The notes beneath the pieces were generated by a model, which was not told where the DNA came from, ran no database searches, and saw only the letters and a list, made by a program, of their open reading frames with translations. From contig JBHGNT010000021.1 in the NCBI GenBank assembly GCA_043228905.1, forward strand, positions 7,874,001 to 7,938,000: DNA of 64,000 nucleotides, read 5' to 3'. How positions within the stretch are numbered: the first letter of the stretch is position 1; every line of letters starts with the position of its first letter. This document shows positions 20,406-33,383 of this stretch, in pieces. Made by a program: the position numbers and the translations under genes. This DNA comes from Azolla caroliniana. Lineage: Eukaryota > Polypodiophyta.

Positions 20406-23400
20406 ATTTTTAATCCTCCTCATCTTTTCTAGGTTGACGAGACTTAATAGTAAATAGTAACTAACAAGTCATCCATCAAAGGGCTACCCTTCTTGTTCAT
20501 GAACCGTGTGGATGTAGATATAGATTCTATAAGTCTTGTTGCTCCTCCACATATAGATTATGGCATTCCCAAAAAAAGTCTGTTAACACAGTGTGGTTTA
20601 ACCAAAATTAAACCCCAAAATTAAATAACTTAAATAGATTAAATGGTTTAGGGTTAGGATATTTTTGTAATAATTATTAAATGTGAATTAACTTTATAAA
20701 GCTCTAGTCAAGAACTTAAGGCTTATAGCCTGTTTAATACATTCTAATTTTTTCTCTTTTCTCAATTTAGGATTTAGGAGTTAAGAGTTTCATGTCTAGG
20801 TTTAGGGTTTAGGGTTTGAACTTTGAACATTGTAGTCTCATAGTTTCATCATTCATGTTTATTACATGAACTTTTTGTATTTTCAAAATCTTCAAGTTTA
20901 GATGAATTTGAGTACTTTTTATGCTCCATATTTCGTTAGCGATTTAAACTTCAAATTATTTGAGAAATTGGTGTTTCATCAATATAAAGTCTCTAATTGG
21001 TTTCTTGATCAAAAGTTGAAAGGATTTATGCCCGGGTTCATATATCAAAGTAAACCCTAATCTTGGCTCAGAAAGTCAAAGCAGGAAGTGGCCGAATGAA
21101 AAAAATGTTTGATTTCAGTAAATCCGCTTTCAAAAGGGAGATTCAAATCGTATCTCATCCCTTAATGCCAAAGTATACTTCGTTTCAAATGGTTTGCTAA
21201 AAATAAGATTTAAGTGCTTGAATATTTGAGCCTATTTTCATCGAGAATTTGGTGTGCACTAAAACTAAAACTAAACCATGAAGCCGCGACTAAACAGCTA
21301 AGTGGCTTAATAGTTTGGAAATTTGTTGAACCATTTGGTTTGAGCTTAGAAATCCCTATAACAATTTTTGTTTCCATGGTTTTAGATTAAACAATTTCAA
21401 TTAAAGGGGTTTTGTGGTTTGATTTGGTTCGGTTTGGGTTTAAATTATTTTTTAAATGTTGGTTTCGAGTTTGATACTCCCGAACTGTCACTAATTGTTA
21501 GCACTACCTTTGATTACATTGAGTCTTGTCTATGTTATCTGCACATCTTCGACTAAACCCAATCCTTATAGAAATTTTGCTCACATTCACAATGTGCACT
21601 TTGGATTGCGTCGCTCATTAGTAAAGTTCTTGAACATTGAGAGTCGCTACTCATTTTCACATGAATTATGTGAAAATGTTATATTTTTTGTCTCACAAGT
21701 CATATTTGAACTTTGAAGACAATAACAAAATCTATCTATCTATCTTTTCTCACAAAGTTCTTAAACATAGAGAGCCGCTACTCACTTTCACATGTATTAC
21801 ATGAAAGTGTTTTTTTTTTTGTCTTATAATGTATTTGACCTCTGAAAAAGATAATAAAATTTATCTATCTATTTACCTATCCCCTAGATTGCACCCGTAT
21901 AAGGGTATAAGATTGAAATAAATTACATTCCCCCAATTTCTAAAATATCAACAATAATCTTTACGGCCTCCCCACCCCCCTGCACATTGACTTGGTTTAG
22001 TTTGGTTTTCAAAACTCGGATTTTCGAGATATTGAGAAATTTTATTGCTATAGGATTTCACCCCTTACATTATATGCATTACCCCATTGCATAAGATTTA
22101 CCTATTTTATCTCAAGTTTTCGGGATTTCTTGAGAGAGGTTTGACTACAATAGGATTTCACCGTATAAAGTCTACTCAATCATGCCACCAAATAATGTTT
22201 ACCCATCGTATCACACTTAATTTGGGCAAAATATTAATGTGTTAAGTTGCAATTTGTAACTAACGATGAACTGTGCAATTAATCCTAACTAGATTTTACC
22301 GTACATTTCTAATCACCAACTTAATCATAAGAAAACACATTCACAAACCAAATGATTTTTTTCCTTTTCTTTTGCATTCTTCATACACGTCACCAAATGT
22401 GTTTTACAATTATACATATTATTGAAGTTCTAATGCTTTGTTGTAAAAAGTTGTTGAACATAATAATTATTGCACATCACTAAAGGTCTAATGTTTTGTT
22501 TGAGATGAAGACATGTGGTGCCACCAACGATATAGTAGCTCATAATGGTGCTTGTTGGGCAAAGTGAATCATAAACCTCAGACAAGGATTAAAAGTGGAT
22601 GCTTTGTTGAACATGTTTACTCAATGATTAGTAATTGATAGGCATGCATCTTTTCCAATCACTCAAAGTGTGCATTATTTTTCATATAGTACTCCAATTA
22701 TTTACAATCATAGAGAAAAGGCTTTCAAATTGTGTCGTTAGAATGAAGACATATTACTTTAGTATTGTGGCCCCATTTGAACTCTTCATTCAAGTCATTA
22801 CGTTGTTCCAACATTTGTAACATCTTTACATTTTAAAGATAACGTTCAATAACTCTTACAATATCCACTGATTCACAATTGTTAAAGTTAATTGATGATT
22901 GACAACTAAACTTATGAAAAATTACAAGGAACACTATATAATGCTGGCATAAAGAAGGCTTAATTCTGAGACATCATTAGATGTTACGTTAAAATGTGCC
23001 AAGAACAGATTTTATCATGCGATTTCATCATTTAACATTATAAATCCGACAACTCATAAGGCTTGTAAAGAAGAAACACAAATGTTGCCCTCGAATCAAA
23101 TGTGACAAACCTCATTAGCACAACTCATGCATGTAATCCCACTAACACAAAATTGTTGATTGCATGTATTGACTAGATGGATTGTAATGAAATACGGCCT
23201 ATCAACAATTACAATAGAAAAGCATCCAGGGATTGCTGGACCATACATGATAAAATGTTGTTATATTGGCATTTAAGTTCAAGTTTTGGAAAACTTCACA
23301 CCAGGCAATGCATGTTCAACACCGGACATTGCAAGAGAATTTACTATTCTCCAAAATAATGTTTGAGAACGAGCAGCAGATAACCTTTCCAAGGTCAGAG

Positions 23401-24032
23401 GTAGTGTACAAGTTTCAGATTAGTTTTTAGAACATATCAATGTAACTGTACATACTACACAAGATAAAAATAAAAATTGTTAAGACTACTCTATAGGAAC
23501 AAAAAACTGGGAGCAATAATTATTACTCTTTATCCTATATTTCGAAGGGCCACAAAGCCTAACATCATTTAAAACTGTTCATGTGGTAACTTGGAATTAT
23601 ATGATTTTTTCCTTTGGTAGCCATTTTTGAACCGTTATTTTATTAACCTATCCTTCGACTAGGAACACCCTATGAGCCCTGGCATCCCTAGATAATCTGA
23701 CATATATAAGGTAAACAAAATATGCCAACCCATAAGAAAACATCACGACATTTGAAAGAGCAAGTCACTATATGAACTCTTTAATGCAAAAGACAATTAC
23801 ACCAATGAGTTTTTGTAAAATGTACTAACCCATGGATAAAGAATAAAGACACACACACCCCAAGCATATAAACTTCATTTATAATACTTAAAGCATACAC
23901 CAAATGCCCCATCAATAAATTTGATATAGAGACAGACATAGCGCTCAAATCCCAAATAACATGCATTATGATGATGATATTTATCATTGAGTACATTGTA
24001 TGTTATGATGAGACCTGTCCTGGAATCATATT
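20406..24032. other. AT-rich host intergenic DNA
   Basis: No convincing coding exon, RNA gene or element is seen. It contains two TTTAGGG units (20801-20814), an imperfect tandem repeat near 21.6-21.9 kb, CTAT/ATCT microsatellites and many poly-T runs. Open frames of 60-90 codons here look random. The last few hundred bases before 24033 should include the 3' UTR of the E2 gene. Confidence 0.6.
21624..21880. repeat. Imperfect tandem repeat with hairpins
   Basis: Two units of about 128 bp, 21624-21751 and about 21756-21880. Each has AAGTTCTT(G/A)AACAT, GAG(T/C)CGCTACTCA, a short palindrome (TTTTCACAT...ATGTGAAAA in the first) and an ATCTATCTATC microsatellite. Confidence 0.7.
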
Positions 24033-26963
24033 TTAAAAGGCCTCCTGAGATCGTCTCACAATTCGGCTTACTTTCCTTTTGAAAGCTTCTCGGTTTTCCC
24101 GCCATTCCTTCTGCGAAACACACATCATATATCATTGTACACTTAAGAACCACTGTTCAATTGCCCAATTAACTTTTCCACATTGGAAATGTCATCAACA
24201 TGATTAATGATGTGGATAAGCTTACTGCAGCATCGATATTGGCTGGTGACTCATCATTAGGACTTGAAAGCATTGCTATTATACTCAAGAGAATAGTTTC
24301 CACCTGGCATTACAAAACAAAGACAAGATTACTCATCAGGGCACGAAAAGTATTGCATTATCACCATCCACCTAAAGAACACAAATATTTAGCACATTTC
24401 GAGTTACACATACATTCTCTTATAATACAATATATGACTGTTTAATGCGAGGTGAAAATCCACAAGACTTGAATGTCATGTCACCATCCACCTAAAGAAC
24501 ACAAATATATAGCACATTTCGAGTTACACATACATTCTCTTATAATACATTATATGACTGTTTAATGCGATGTGAAAATCCACAAGACTTGAATGTCATG
24601 TCTTGGATATATAGATAGATAGATAGATATACTCTCCTATATCTTTTGAGGTATAGAAAGCATTTGAAGATTGGCCAAGTAAGAGCTCTGCTATGGAAAG
24701 CCTATAAATTCACCCATGCAAATTGACACTTACCCATTGTAATGAACTTAAACACATACCTATTGTCACATGCACATTACATGTATCCCTTGTTATATAC
24801 CCTCATGCTTGTCACGTATGCATACCCATGCATATGCACATACATACACATTGTAGTATACCCATATACACACCCATCCTCATACTCACTCATATACCCA
24901 TACACATACCCATATACAGACTACATAGAAACTAAATATATCAGGCACCTACTGTGTGCACCGGAGACCATCGCTCACTAGCAAGCTCATAACCATTGGG
25001 ATCATCTCCTGGAGCATGAAGTATGGAGATGCAAACTCGCCCATCAGGATACACTGTAAAAGTTAAGGTGTTAACAAAGCTATTTGAGAACTATACAATG
25101 AATGATGAGTCATGCAGAAACAGAACAAATATTATTACCATTTGGATGCCACATCTCTGATGTGAATCTAACAGATGGGGGGCTATTTGGATAATTTGTA
25201 GGGAAACTCATGATAGCATTAAAGAATCCACCTTCACTGTTGGTAAAACAAACAAACATAGAACATAAAGAGTTCAAATCCAAGAACAAATACAAAGACA
25301 AAAGGATATGTTCATATGCAATAGGTTTTGCAATAGCAACAATTTCAAGAAGTATTGCTTTAAAATCAGACACAAAGCAGTCTCAGGAAACCCTAATATT
25401 AACCATATCTAAAGAAAATCTAGTCCATTTCTAAGGTAAAACAATATCAGGAAAACTATCCATACCTAAAGAAGGGCAAAACAATCTCAGAAATATTATC
25501 CATACCTAAAGAAAATATTGTCTACTTTTTAAGGCAAAACAATCTCAAAAATATCATTCATATCTAGAGAAATCTAATCCATTTAAGTGCTGAGGATGTG
25601 CCCATTAAAACGGATGGCCAAATACCATGGTCTTTTGCAGGCATGATTAGTGTAATCTGAGACATTCACCTTGTTAAATTCTAATTTTAAAAAGTGAAAT
25701 GGAGTACAATTGGAGTTGCATTCTCAGTGAAACCATATAAATCTACTTTTATCGCTTTGTATATTTTAAGAGTCCATATAAGTAGAATAGACATTATCCA
25801 TTTGTTCTTATATTATCTACAACCAGATTGACAGCATTGCCAAAAACTGATTCCTTACATCCTAAACAACGTTACAACCCTTGGACCCATATTTTCACTA
25901 ATTTTTGGCACAATTTTCCAAAATAATCTACCACACAATGTGCAAAAAAATTCCACAGTTTTGATACACAAAGTTTCAAAAGCACGTACAAACAAAATGC
26001 AACGACATAACATCATCATCAACATTAGCATTAAGATGAAAATATCATCATTATCATCAACGAAAAAAGGAAATGGACTCAAAACTAGCCTAAAGGGCAA
26101 GAATAATGGTGTATATCACGATGGAAAATGAATGAGGACATACTAGAGAGTATCTGGGGGGCCAATGATGGCCACATTCCATTCAAAGATGTTGGAGTCA
26201 TCAACAAGTCCAGCTGAGAATCCTTCAACTGGACGTCTAGCCAGATCTGTAGCCACCACACATCGTCATTAAACACACATATTGCATCAAAAAATTCGAA
26301 CGTAATATAGATATAAAAGTGCATTACATCACAAATTCCTTTATAGAAAATCACTACATAAAAACTCCTTCATTGTATACATATAAAAAAAACATTGCAT
26401 CAAATATCCTTATCTAATATACATATGAACAGAAAGGCATTACATAAATAATCCTTAGGCATTATACGAGATAGATTTTAGAGTTCTTCATTTTATAAAG
26501 ATCCACGTTATTATTTTAAGTTTTTTAACAAAGCACCAAACGACTTTGAGGTAATATTAGAAAGAAAAAAAACAGTTTTCACATCCTTCTCCAATAGGAG
26601 ACCCACACATGGAAATCGACAGACATATAGAAGGAATCATTACATCAAGAAATAAAACAAACTCCTTAACTAAAATTAGAGATTTATTTCTTTTCAGATC
26701 CTTTGTTTAACAAAAAAAAAGGGACCAAATCTTTATCATCTACGAAAGCCTAGAATTTCAGGAAGGAAGTAAAAACTAAAAAAAACTGAACTTATATTAG
26801 AGATGATAGATTTTCAGATCCTTCAAATTTATACAAATAAACCACTAATGTACTAATTATGTGGTTTTTTGTTCTTCCAATATAAACAAAATCATTTGTT
26901 TCTTTTATTTGATTTACCTTTGAGCTGTTTGCGGAGCAGGAGACTTGCCTGACTGTCAGCCAT
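24033..26963 (-). CDS. UBC7: Ubiquitin-conjugating enzyme E2, UBC7/UBE2G2 type, six exons
   Basis: Host gene. Minus-strand coding exons are 26918-26963, 26144-26246, 25139-25236, 24953-25053, 24226-24303 and 24033-24110, all with GT-AG introns and consistent phase, giving 504 bp (167 aa plus stop), the family's usual length. It accepts ubiquitin from E1 as a thioester and passes it on through E3 ligases; UBC7/UBE2G2 members act mainly in ER-associated degradation. The HPN motif is at residues 80-82 and the catalytic Cys at 90 (GRVCIS). The acidic-loop insertion typical of this subfamily follows ([17 protein letters not shown], residues 95-111). Residues 127-142 hold the [12 protein letters not shown] signature. 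No stop or frameshift is seen, so it looks functional. Introns are 671, 907, 85, 649 and 115 bp. The exact paralogue (UBC7, 13 or 14) cannot be told. Confidence 0.95.
24361..24600. repeat. 120-bp tandem duplication in intron 4 of the E2 gene
   Basis: 24361-24480 and 24481-24600 differ at three bases only. An (ATAG)n run at 24609-24630 and CCCATA/ACAC-rich sequence (24780-24925) follow in the same intron. Confidence 0.95.
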
Positions 26964-27689
26964 GGAAAGCTTAAGTTAATGGGGGGGGAACCTTGAAAGA
27001 AGAGTTTTTTTGGGTACATATATGTATAACTAGGGTAATGAGACACATAAATATACCCTCTTCTTGCTTTCCTTTTTTCTTCATGAATTTATCAAATAGT
27101 TTTATGTGTTTTCCTTTATTTCCCGCGGGCATGCCCCCCCGGGGCCCCGACCATGTTTTCGTTATACTCTCGACAAATGCCCTTGTCCGGACCACATGCT
27201 TATAATATATATATATATACATACAAATATAGATATAGATATGCTCCCAGTCTTGTAAACTAAGTTGATTAAGTACCTGGGCATCCTTCTTACGTAAAAA
27301 TGTGTTAAAATTTGTCCACCCTTCTGCCTTGCAAGTTTTGCGCGAGGGTGGTGCTTTCTCTGATGGAGATGATGAAAAACCCCCCCATGTGTAGCTGGTG
27401 AAGTTACATGTGCACTGTCAAGGATATTTACTATCCTCGTGCCTTCTAGCTTCCAAGTTTTGCGCAAGGATGCTTTCTTGAGGGAGGAGATGATGAGAAA
27501 CCCATGTGTAGCTGGTGAATTACATGTGCAATGTAAAGGAAATTTATTATCCTCATGTTGTACAAACACTTGAGAGATCACCCATTACTCTGTCGAAGTT
27601 GCTATTGTAAAACATTATGAGGCTATGTTATGGGGTTCAATCCTACTTGTTGGATCTTCCTTGCTTTTCTACTAAAGTTTTATTTTGTA
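26964..27689. other. Upstream region of the E2 gene
   Basis: It contains an 8-G run near 26981, a strikingly GC-rich 32-bp spot (27121-27152), an AT microsatellite (27203-27222) and an imperfect duplication (27327-27560). It probably includes the 5' UTR and promoter of the minus-strand E2 gene; TATA-like sequence on minus (GGTATATTTATG near 27045-27057) is suggestive only. Confidence 0.45.
27327..27560. repeat. Imperfect direct duplication of about 118 bp
   Basis: Units start near 27327 and 27443. Both share CAAGTTTTGCGC, a GATGATG run, CCCATGTGTAGCTGGTGAA, TTACATGTGCA and ATTTA(C/T)TATCCTC, with indels between. Confidence 0.8.
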
Positions 27690-29070
27690 AGGAAACTTAA
27701 ATATATCCAATTCTATTTTCCTTACCCCTAGGAAAATATGTTCTCTTTCTCACCTCTAAATGGTGGGCAACGTATTTATTCCATCTATGATTTGAAGGAA
27801 CTTCAAGCCCAAGGTATTTGAAGTTTTCCAAGCTTTCAAGTAGCTCATTATTGTAAATAATGGATGGTTTATCTTTTTCTTTGGCTTTTCACAAGCACAA
27901 TCTTTGTTTTAGAGCGATTGACACTTAATGTAGTACGTATGCAAACTTTTTCCAATGCTTTCATAAGCTTTTGCGCACCTCCTAAAGTATTTGTAAAAAA
28001 CACTACATCATCCACATACCAACAAAAACATGGTGACTACATTCCTAATGACAACTTCTTTAACACCTCTATGACAAACTTAGCAATCATTTGTTCTAAT
28101 TCATGAATGCATAGACCAAATAGAGTTGGCGAGATTGGTCATCCTTGCTTAACACCAATACTGCTATTGAAAAAAATTTGAAAGTCTATCACCTATATGC
28201 ACACAATATAACCTTCTCATAGATTTGGAAAATTGCAAGCATATATTCACTTCACACCTCGAGTTCTTCTATTCGCCTCCAAATATGCTCACGAGGTACC
28301 ATATCAAAAGCTTTCTTTAAGTCTACAAAGCAACAATATAAACCTTTACCTCTCAAGCGACTTTCCTCCATTAATACTCATAGGGTGACAAGGTGATCAA
28401 TAGTACTATGGTGTTTTCGAAAGCCAGCTTGTCTGTAAGCTCTCGTACCATATCATTGATTCCATTATACATCCAAATGGTTTTTCCATTGCGAGCCAAC
28501 CATGATGGTTTGGTAGTTATTTACATCTCCACCTTTATGTAAAGTTTTGATCCAATTTGTGGTCCAATCATATGGCATTCCATGTTGCAATGTATGTTAA
28601 AACATATCATTTATCCATGCATGTGCTTACTTTCCAGTACATTTGAGCATTTCAGCCTTTATACATTGAAGATCGCTTGCCTTTTGAGAGGCCAATTTCT
28701 TAAGTCCTATGCATATATCTTCAATTGTAAAGAATGGAAGGATATGTGAAATAGAATCATAACACAACATCTTTCCGGCAAGAGATAACACAATGCATAG
28801 ACAAGTCAAGAAGAATTAAGTCACCATAACTCTCGACATGTTTCCCTTTTAGATTTTCCCAAAATTTAGCACATGCATGTGCTTTCTCTTCCGTTTGGTA
28901 AAATTATTGAGTTAACTTCCAATATTCTTTTCTTTCTTTGGATAAGCCTTTTGTACTCATGAAAATACTTTTGATAATTTTCTTTAACCTTGACTACATC
29001 TAAAATCATAAGACACTTTTAAGCTTCATGTCATTGTTTATCAAAACCATTTTTTCTTATAACTACATTT
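27690..29070 (-). pseudogene. Non-LTR (LINE) reverse transcriptase relic
   Basis: Minus strand, in order: pre-RT segment (28627-28809, with LKKLASQKASDL), NWIKTLHKGGDVNNY (near 28530-28575), QAGFRKHHSTIDH (near 28390-28430), FVDFKKAFDMVPREH (28290-28335), the GVKQGCPISPTLFGL region (28110-28155), catalytic YVDD at 28007-28018, VNRSKTKIV (near 27915-27940) and the FKYLGLEV thumb segment (27785-27825). Stops and frame changes are frequent, so it is dead. No endonuclease, poly-A tail or target duplication was found. Confidence 0.82.
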
Positions 29071-29517
29071 GTTGAAGAGTTACGTGCGGAAGCTCATAGA
29101 CACAACCGGCTCAGCTGGATAGCAACAGAAATAGAACGAAGGATAAATGGAAAACTTGAAACACACAGAGTGCGCGGGAGAGACAGAGAGGGCAGAACAC
29201 AAAAAACTCTATTTCAAAAAACAACACTCTGTAAACTCTGTACATACAAATGTTCTAAAGAGCACTTTTTATACAAGTCCTTAAAAGGACTGATAAAAGT
29301 ATTGACAAGTACTTCAATGCTCGTACTGAGCCATGATGCAAACTCCTAAATATATGCCTATCTACTAGGTTAGGATCGTAGGACTCTAATGGCCTACCTG
29401 TTCGCACTAATTTGGACCCTGATCCGGTTCTCTCCAATCTGGCTCTCCATTCCGGACATCGATCCAGTTGTGGCTTATTTAGCCGATCCGGATCATGTTG
29501 AGCTTATCCGCTCAACA
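29071..29517 (-). repeat. 3' LTR of E
   Basis: On + it ends ...CCGCTCAACA before the tract CTCCCCCTCAAGCTCAA, which is the polypurine tract read on the other strand. The TATA-like TATAAAAAGTGC is at 29260-29272 on minus. Confidence 0.88.
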
Positions 29518-30180
29518 CTCCCCCTCAAGCTCAAATTGAGGTCGGATCATGGAGTTTGTTGTTGTTGGTCCTTGCCTCTGGCTTCTCTTGGCGTCTTCAT
29601 GCCTTACTTGTGCACCTTGGCCCGTATGGTCCCACTTTCCACGACTCGTTCAGTTCCACGCACCTTGTCCTTCTCGAACGACTTGTCTGCTCATCAGGCC
29701 CATCTCAACTCCTTCTTTGCTGTGACTTCAGCCTCCTCGACCCGTCAGCTCCTCCATGTCGGCGTCGACTTCTATTGCCTTCTCGTCCATTTGGCCTTCA
29801 ACTGATTCGACTCTTCCGAATCGGCTTCCTCCGATTCGTTCCCGCTCTTGTCTGAATTGGTTGTCTCCAATTCGTCTTCATCCGTCAAGCCCTTCACCAC
29901 ATCACACCATGTCCGGGTCTTGGCCGTCATCTTCCAGTCGGCTCTGTCCTTCTTGACTCTATCGTCATTGCTGCCACTTGTTCCCACTTTATCGGATGCA
30001 CCGTCTTCTTCAGTCGACTCGGCTCCCTTCTTCTCAGATGCTCCCCTTTTTCGCTTTCGTTCTCCTTCTCTTCGGTTGTGCCTTTACCTGTTCTTCCAGT
30101 TCCTATTCTGGTTCTCCCCCTCAGGTGTGGCATGTTGAGATGTTGAAGCCCAAGCATCTCCGAAAAGTGTTGCAACTTGT
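29518..30180 (-). pseudogene. Extra 3' reading frame of E (after RNase H)
   Basis: Between RNase H and the 3' LTR, minus frames at 29927-30175 and 29772-29987 encode a very charged protein: Arg/Lys-rich, then a TW-x-DVVKG block at about 29889-29911, then an Asn/Ser/Glu-rich acidic stretch and KAKWTRRQ. A one-step frameshift separates the two frames. The same order is found after pol in element F (37368-38012), so it is a shared feature of this family. No known domain is recognised. Confidence 0.6.
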
Positions 30181-33100
30181 CTGATCCGAATGGCTTGGTG
30201 AAGTTGTCGGCAACCTGCCAATTGGTTCAAACATATCGAAGTTCGACTTCACCGCTCAAGACCCACTCGCGAACGAAGTGATAATGCACCTTGATGTGCT
30301 TTGTGCGAGCATCAAAGACGGGGGTCTTGCGAGCTGCATGATACTTATGTTGTCATAGTAGATCGGGATCGGAGTCGGCACTTCGATCCGAAGGTCTTGT
30401 AGTAGCCGCCGAAGCCAAATGGCTTCACAGGTGGCAATGGTAGCTCTGCGGTACTCAACCTTAGTGCTCAACAGAGCCACTGTCTGTTGCTTCTTACTAC
30501 TCCACACAATAGCCGCGCTCCCTAGAGAAAACATAAAGCCAGATGTTGACCGACAATTTCACACATCACCATTCGAGTCGACATTTGTATAACCAACTAA
30601 TTTCTTGGTTATACCATGTCGGTACAATAGTTCCCGATCCTTAATGCCGCTCACGTATCTCAGTAATCGATGCGCGCACTAAAGGTGCTTGACGGTCAGT
30701 CGTTGCATGAATTGGCTGGTCACTCCAACTGGATAGCTAATGTCGAGTTGGGTGATAGTCAGATATATGAAGCTTCCGACAATTTGTCGAAACCGTTTCT
30801 TGCTGCATGTTTTTCTGGAGTCCAGACATAGCTTCAAATTCTAGTCAAGGGGTGTCAAGACTAGTCGGCAATCTGTCATGCCGAACTCGAACAACATATT
30901 CAGAACATAGTGTCGTTGAGACAACAGTATGTTGTCGGAGGTATGGATCACTTCGATCCCAAGGAAGTAGTGAAGGTCCCCCATGTTCTTCATCTCAAAT
31001 GCTCCCAACAATTGGGACTTGACTTAGCCGATTTCGGCGAGGTCGGGTTCGGTGACGACCAAGTTGTCGACGTAGAGTAAGATACACAATGGACCTTTTG
31101 GACCGTTTCGAATGAATAGTGAAGAGTCAGACTTGGAGGCCACAAACCTCATCTTACGCAACCGGTGCGTGATCTTCGAATTCCAATCATAGGGGGCTTG
31201 CTTCAGGTCGTAAAGTGGCTTCTTGTGTCGGTACACCACTAACTTGTTCATCTCCATCTGAAATCCAAGGGATTGGACCATATAAACTTGTTCTTCAAGG
31301 TTTCATTGAAGAAACACATTCTTCACATCCATTTGGTGGAGATGCCATGCCCTCGCCGCTACAACTGCCAGCACCACACGGACCGTAATTATCTTTGCTA
31401 CCGGTGTGAAGGTCTCATCGTAGTCGATTCGGTGGGTCTGCGCATACCCCTTGGCTACTAATCGGGCCTTGTACCGGTTGACCGAATTGTTGGCATTATA
31501 CTTTACCTTGTATACCCATTTGCAACCGATCAGTTTGCAGTGTCAGAGAGGGTCAACTAGGTCCCAACTATCGTTGGCATCAAGTGATCACATTTCTTCC
31601 TCCATAGCAGCATGCCAGTTCGCGTCCTTTGCCGCTTCTACATAGCTCTCCGGCTCATGCACTTCTGCCACTTTCGTCATGTACACATAGTGATACGCCA
31701 TGTACTCATTATATCCGTATCTCATCACAGGGTTCTTATGGCGGGTAGATCAACGTAGCTTCTAGTTCACCAATTTGAGGGCCCTGTTGGCTGAGTTAGA
31801 CTTTGTTTCTGAAGGTTCGTCTTCATTCTTTCTGGAGAGGAGATGAAGTATCGACTCCCGCCAAGACGCACATTCTGTGCCAGTCCCCAAACATATGAGT
31901 GTATCAAGTCAAGCTTGTTCCGGCTCCGGTTTCGCTCGTTGGGGAATGGAAGTTGGTGTTACCTCCTAAGCTGGCAAGCTTCACAAATTTGGGTCTTCTA
32001 GCCACTAAATTTCGGCAATCCGAATACCACCTATTTCAATTGCAGTTCTTGAAGCCTCTGGTAGTTGACGTGGCCGATCCTCTTGTGCCATAAGTCGATA
32101 TCTGACTCAACTTTTTGTCCTTTCGCAAACAAAGCGGTGCCAACATCATTGATGTTGAGGATGAACATCCTCCCGTCTCGGTGCCCTTGCATGCTGATTT
32201 GGCCTTCTTCCTTGATGAAGCACCCATCTTGGGTGCTTCATCAAGGACAATCTGGTTGACTGACACCAGGTTCTTTGTTATTGTCAGGACATGTCGCACG
32301 TTCATGAGTTTCCCCTTTTGTCCGACATGGCTGAGGGTGACTTCACTAACATGTTCGATTGGGCACAAAGTGTCATTTCTAGTTTCGACCACTCCCGGTT
32401 GCTCCGGTTTCTCTAGATACGATAAGCATTCTTCATGGCTCGCTTCTTCTAGAGCTCACTCTTCTTGTGGCCCTTCTTGCCACAGTACCAGCATTCCATG
32501 TCAGCTTTTGTTTGCCAGTTTCGTGCCACCTTGAGTCCCCCTACTCATGGAGGGTTCGAAACTGTTGTCGGCACAACCTTTGTGCCTTCTTTACTACTCT
32601 TGTCGGCCGCCACTGTTGCGTGCCAATCCACGTTGTCCTCCACGCCCACGGGGCCAATCCACCTCCGTGTACAACATCAAGCTATCCGATTGAGTGGTCC
32701 TCAACCCACTTGCTTGGTTTTCTTTGACCATCAGCATTGATTGCAAGTCAAAAAAGGATTGTGGCTTCTCTCGGGTGCATATCGCCATCCGGATTGGCCC
32801 ATACATCTACGCTAGATCACTGAGGCAGATCTGCACCATCTCATCTTCGTCCACCATCATGTTGATGGACCCTAGTGCGTCGTAGTCTCCTTGATCTTGG
32901 TGGTGTAGTCGGGGACATACATGTCCCTTTGTCAGATGTTGTTGAGCTCTTGACGGAGCTGCAACTTCCGGGCCGTGGTACTGGCGGCAACAATCTTTTT
33001 GAGATTTTCCCAAGCTTCCTTTGACGTTTTTTCGTCTCTGATGTAGCCCATCATCTGGTCGTGCACACAGGATGCAAGGTAGTACAACACTCTGCTCGCT

Positions 33101-33279
33101 CCTTGTTCCCAAGCCGGGAAATCCTTTTGTATCGAATCTGGCGCTACTTCGTTCACTCCTTCTACATAACTCAAGTAGGCGTGCCCCAGCAGGTATTGGT
33201 GCATCTTGTACGACCAAAATGCGTACTTACTCCGGTCGAGCTTTTCTGTAGGAAGTGAGATTGCCATGCTTCTGTCCAT
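30181..33279 (-). pseudogene. Copia Gag-Pol of E, many stops
   Basis: Gag starts at the ATG at 33277-33279 and is open to 32932. A partial zinc knuckle (CWYCGKKGH without the last Cys) lies near 32480. The protease region is scrambled and contains a perfect hairpin at 32210-32246. The integrase core is missing around 31860. Reverse transcriptase (31024-31700) carries YVDN instead of YVDD near 31060-31072, losing one catalytic Asp. RNase H ends near 30256. At least fifteen stops. Confidence 0.85.
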
Positions 33280-33371
33280 GTCTTTCTTCTTTCTTTCTAT
33301 TCTTTACGGGAAGCTAGGTTTTGGTTTGTCTAAGCTCTTTGTGTCGGCAGTAGAGGATTCTCAACCCTCGC

Positions 33372-33383
33372 GCTCCGATACCA
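33372..33383 (-). other. Primer-binding site of E
   Basis: GCTCCGATACCA on +, 11 of 12 matches to the initiator tRNA-Met complement. It touches the LTR. Confidence 0.85.

Noticed and set aside
20801-20814. Interstitial telomere array
   Set aside because: Only two TTTAGGG units plus partial ones; too short to count as an array.
24742-24981. Open frame rich in Tyr, Pro and His within the E2 gene
   Set aside because: It is read from the CCCATA/CACAT repeats of intron 4.
27121-27152. Vector polylinker contamination
   Set aside because: Restriction-site-like words occur together, but both flanks are continuous AT-rich plant DNA and no vector sequence follows; only read data could settle it.
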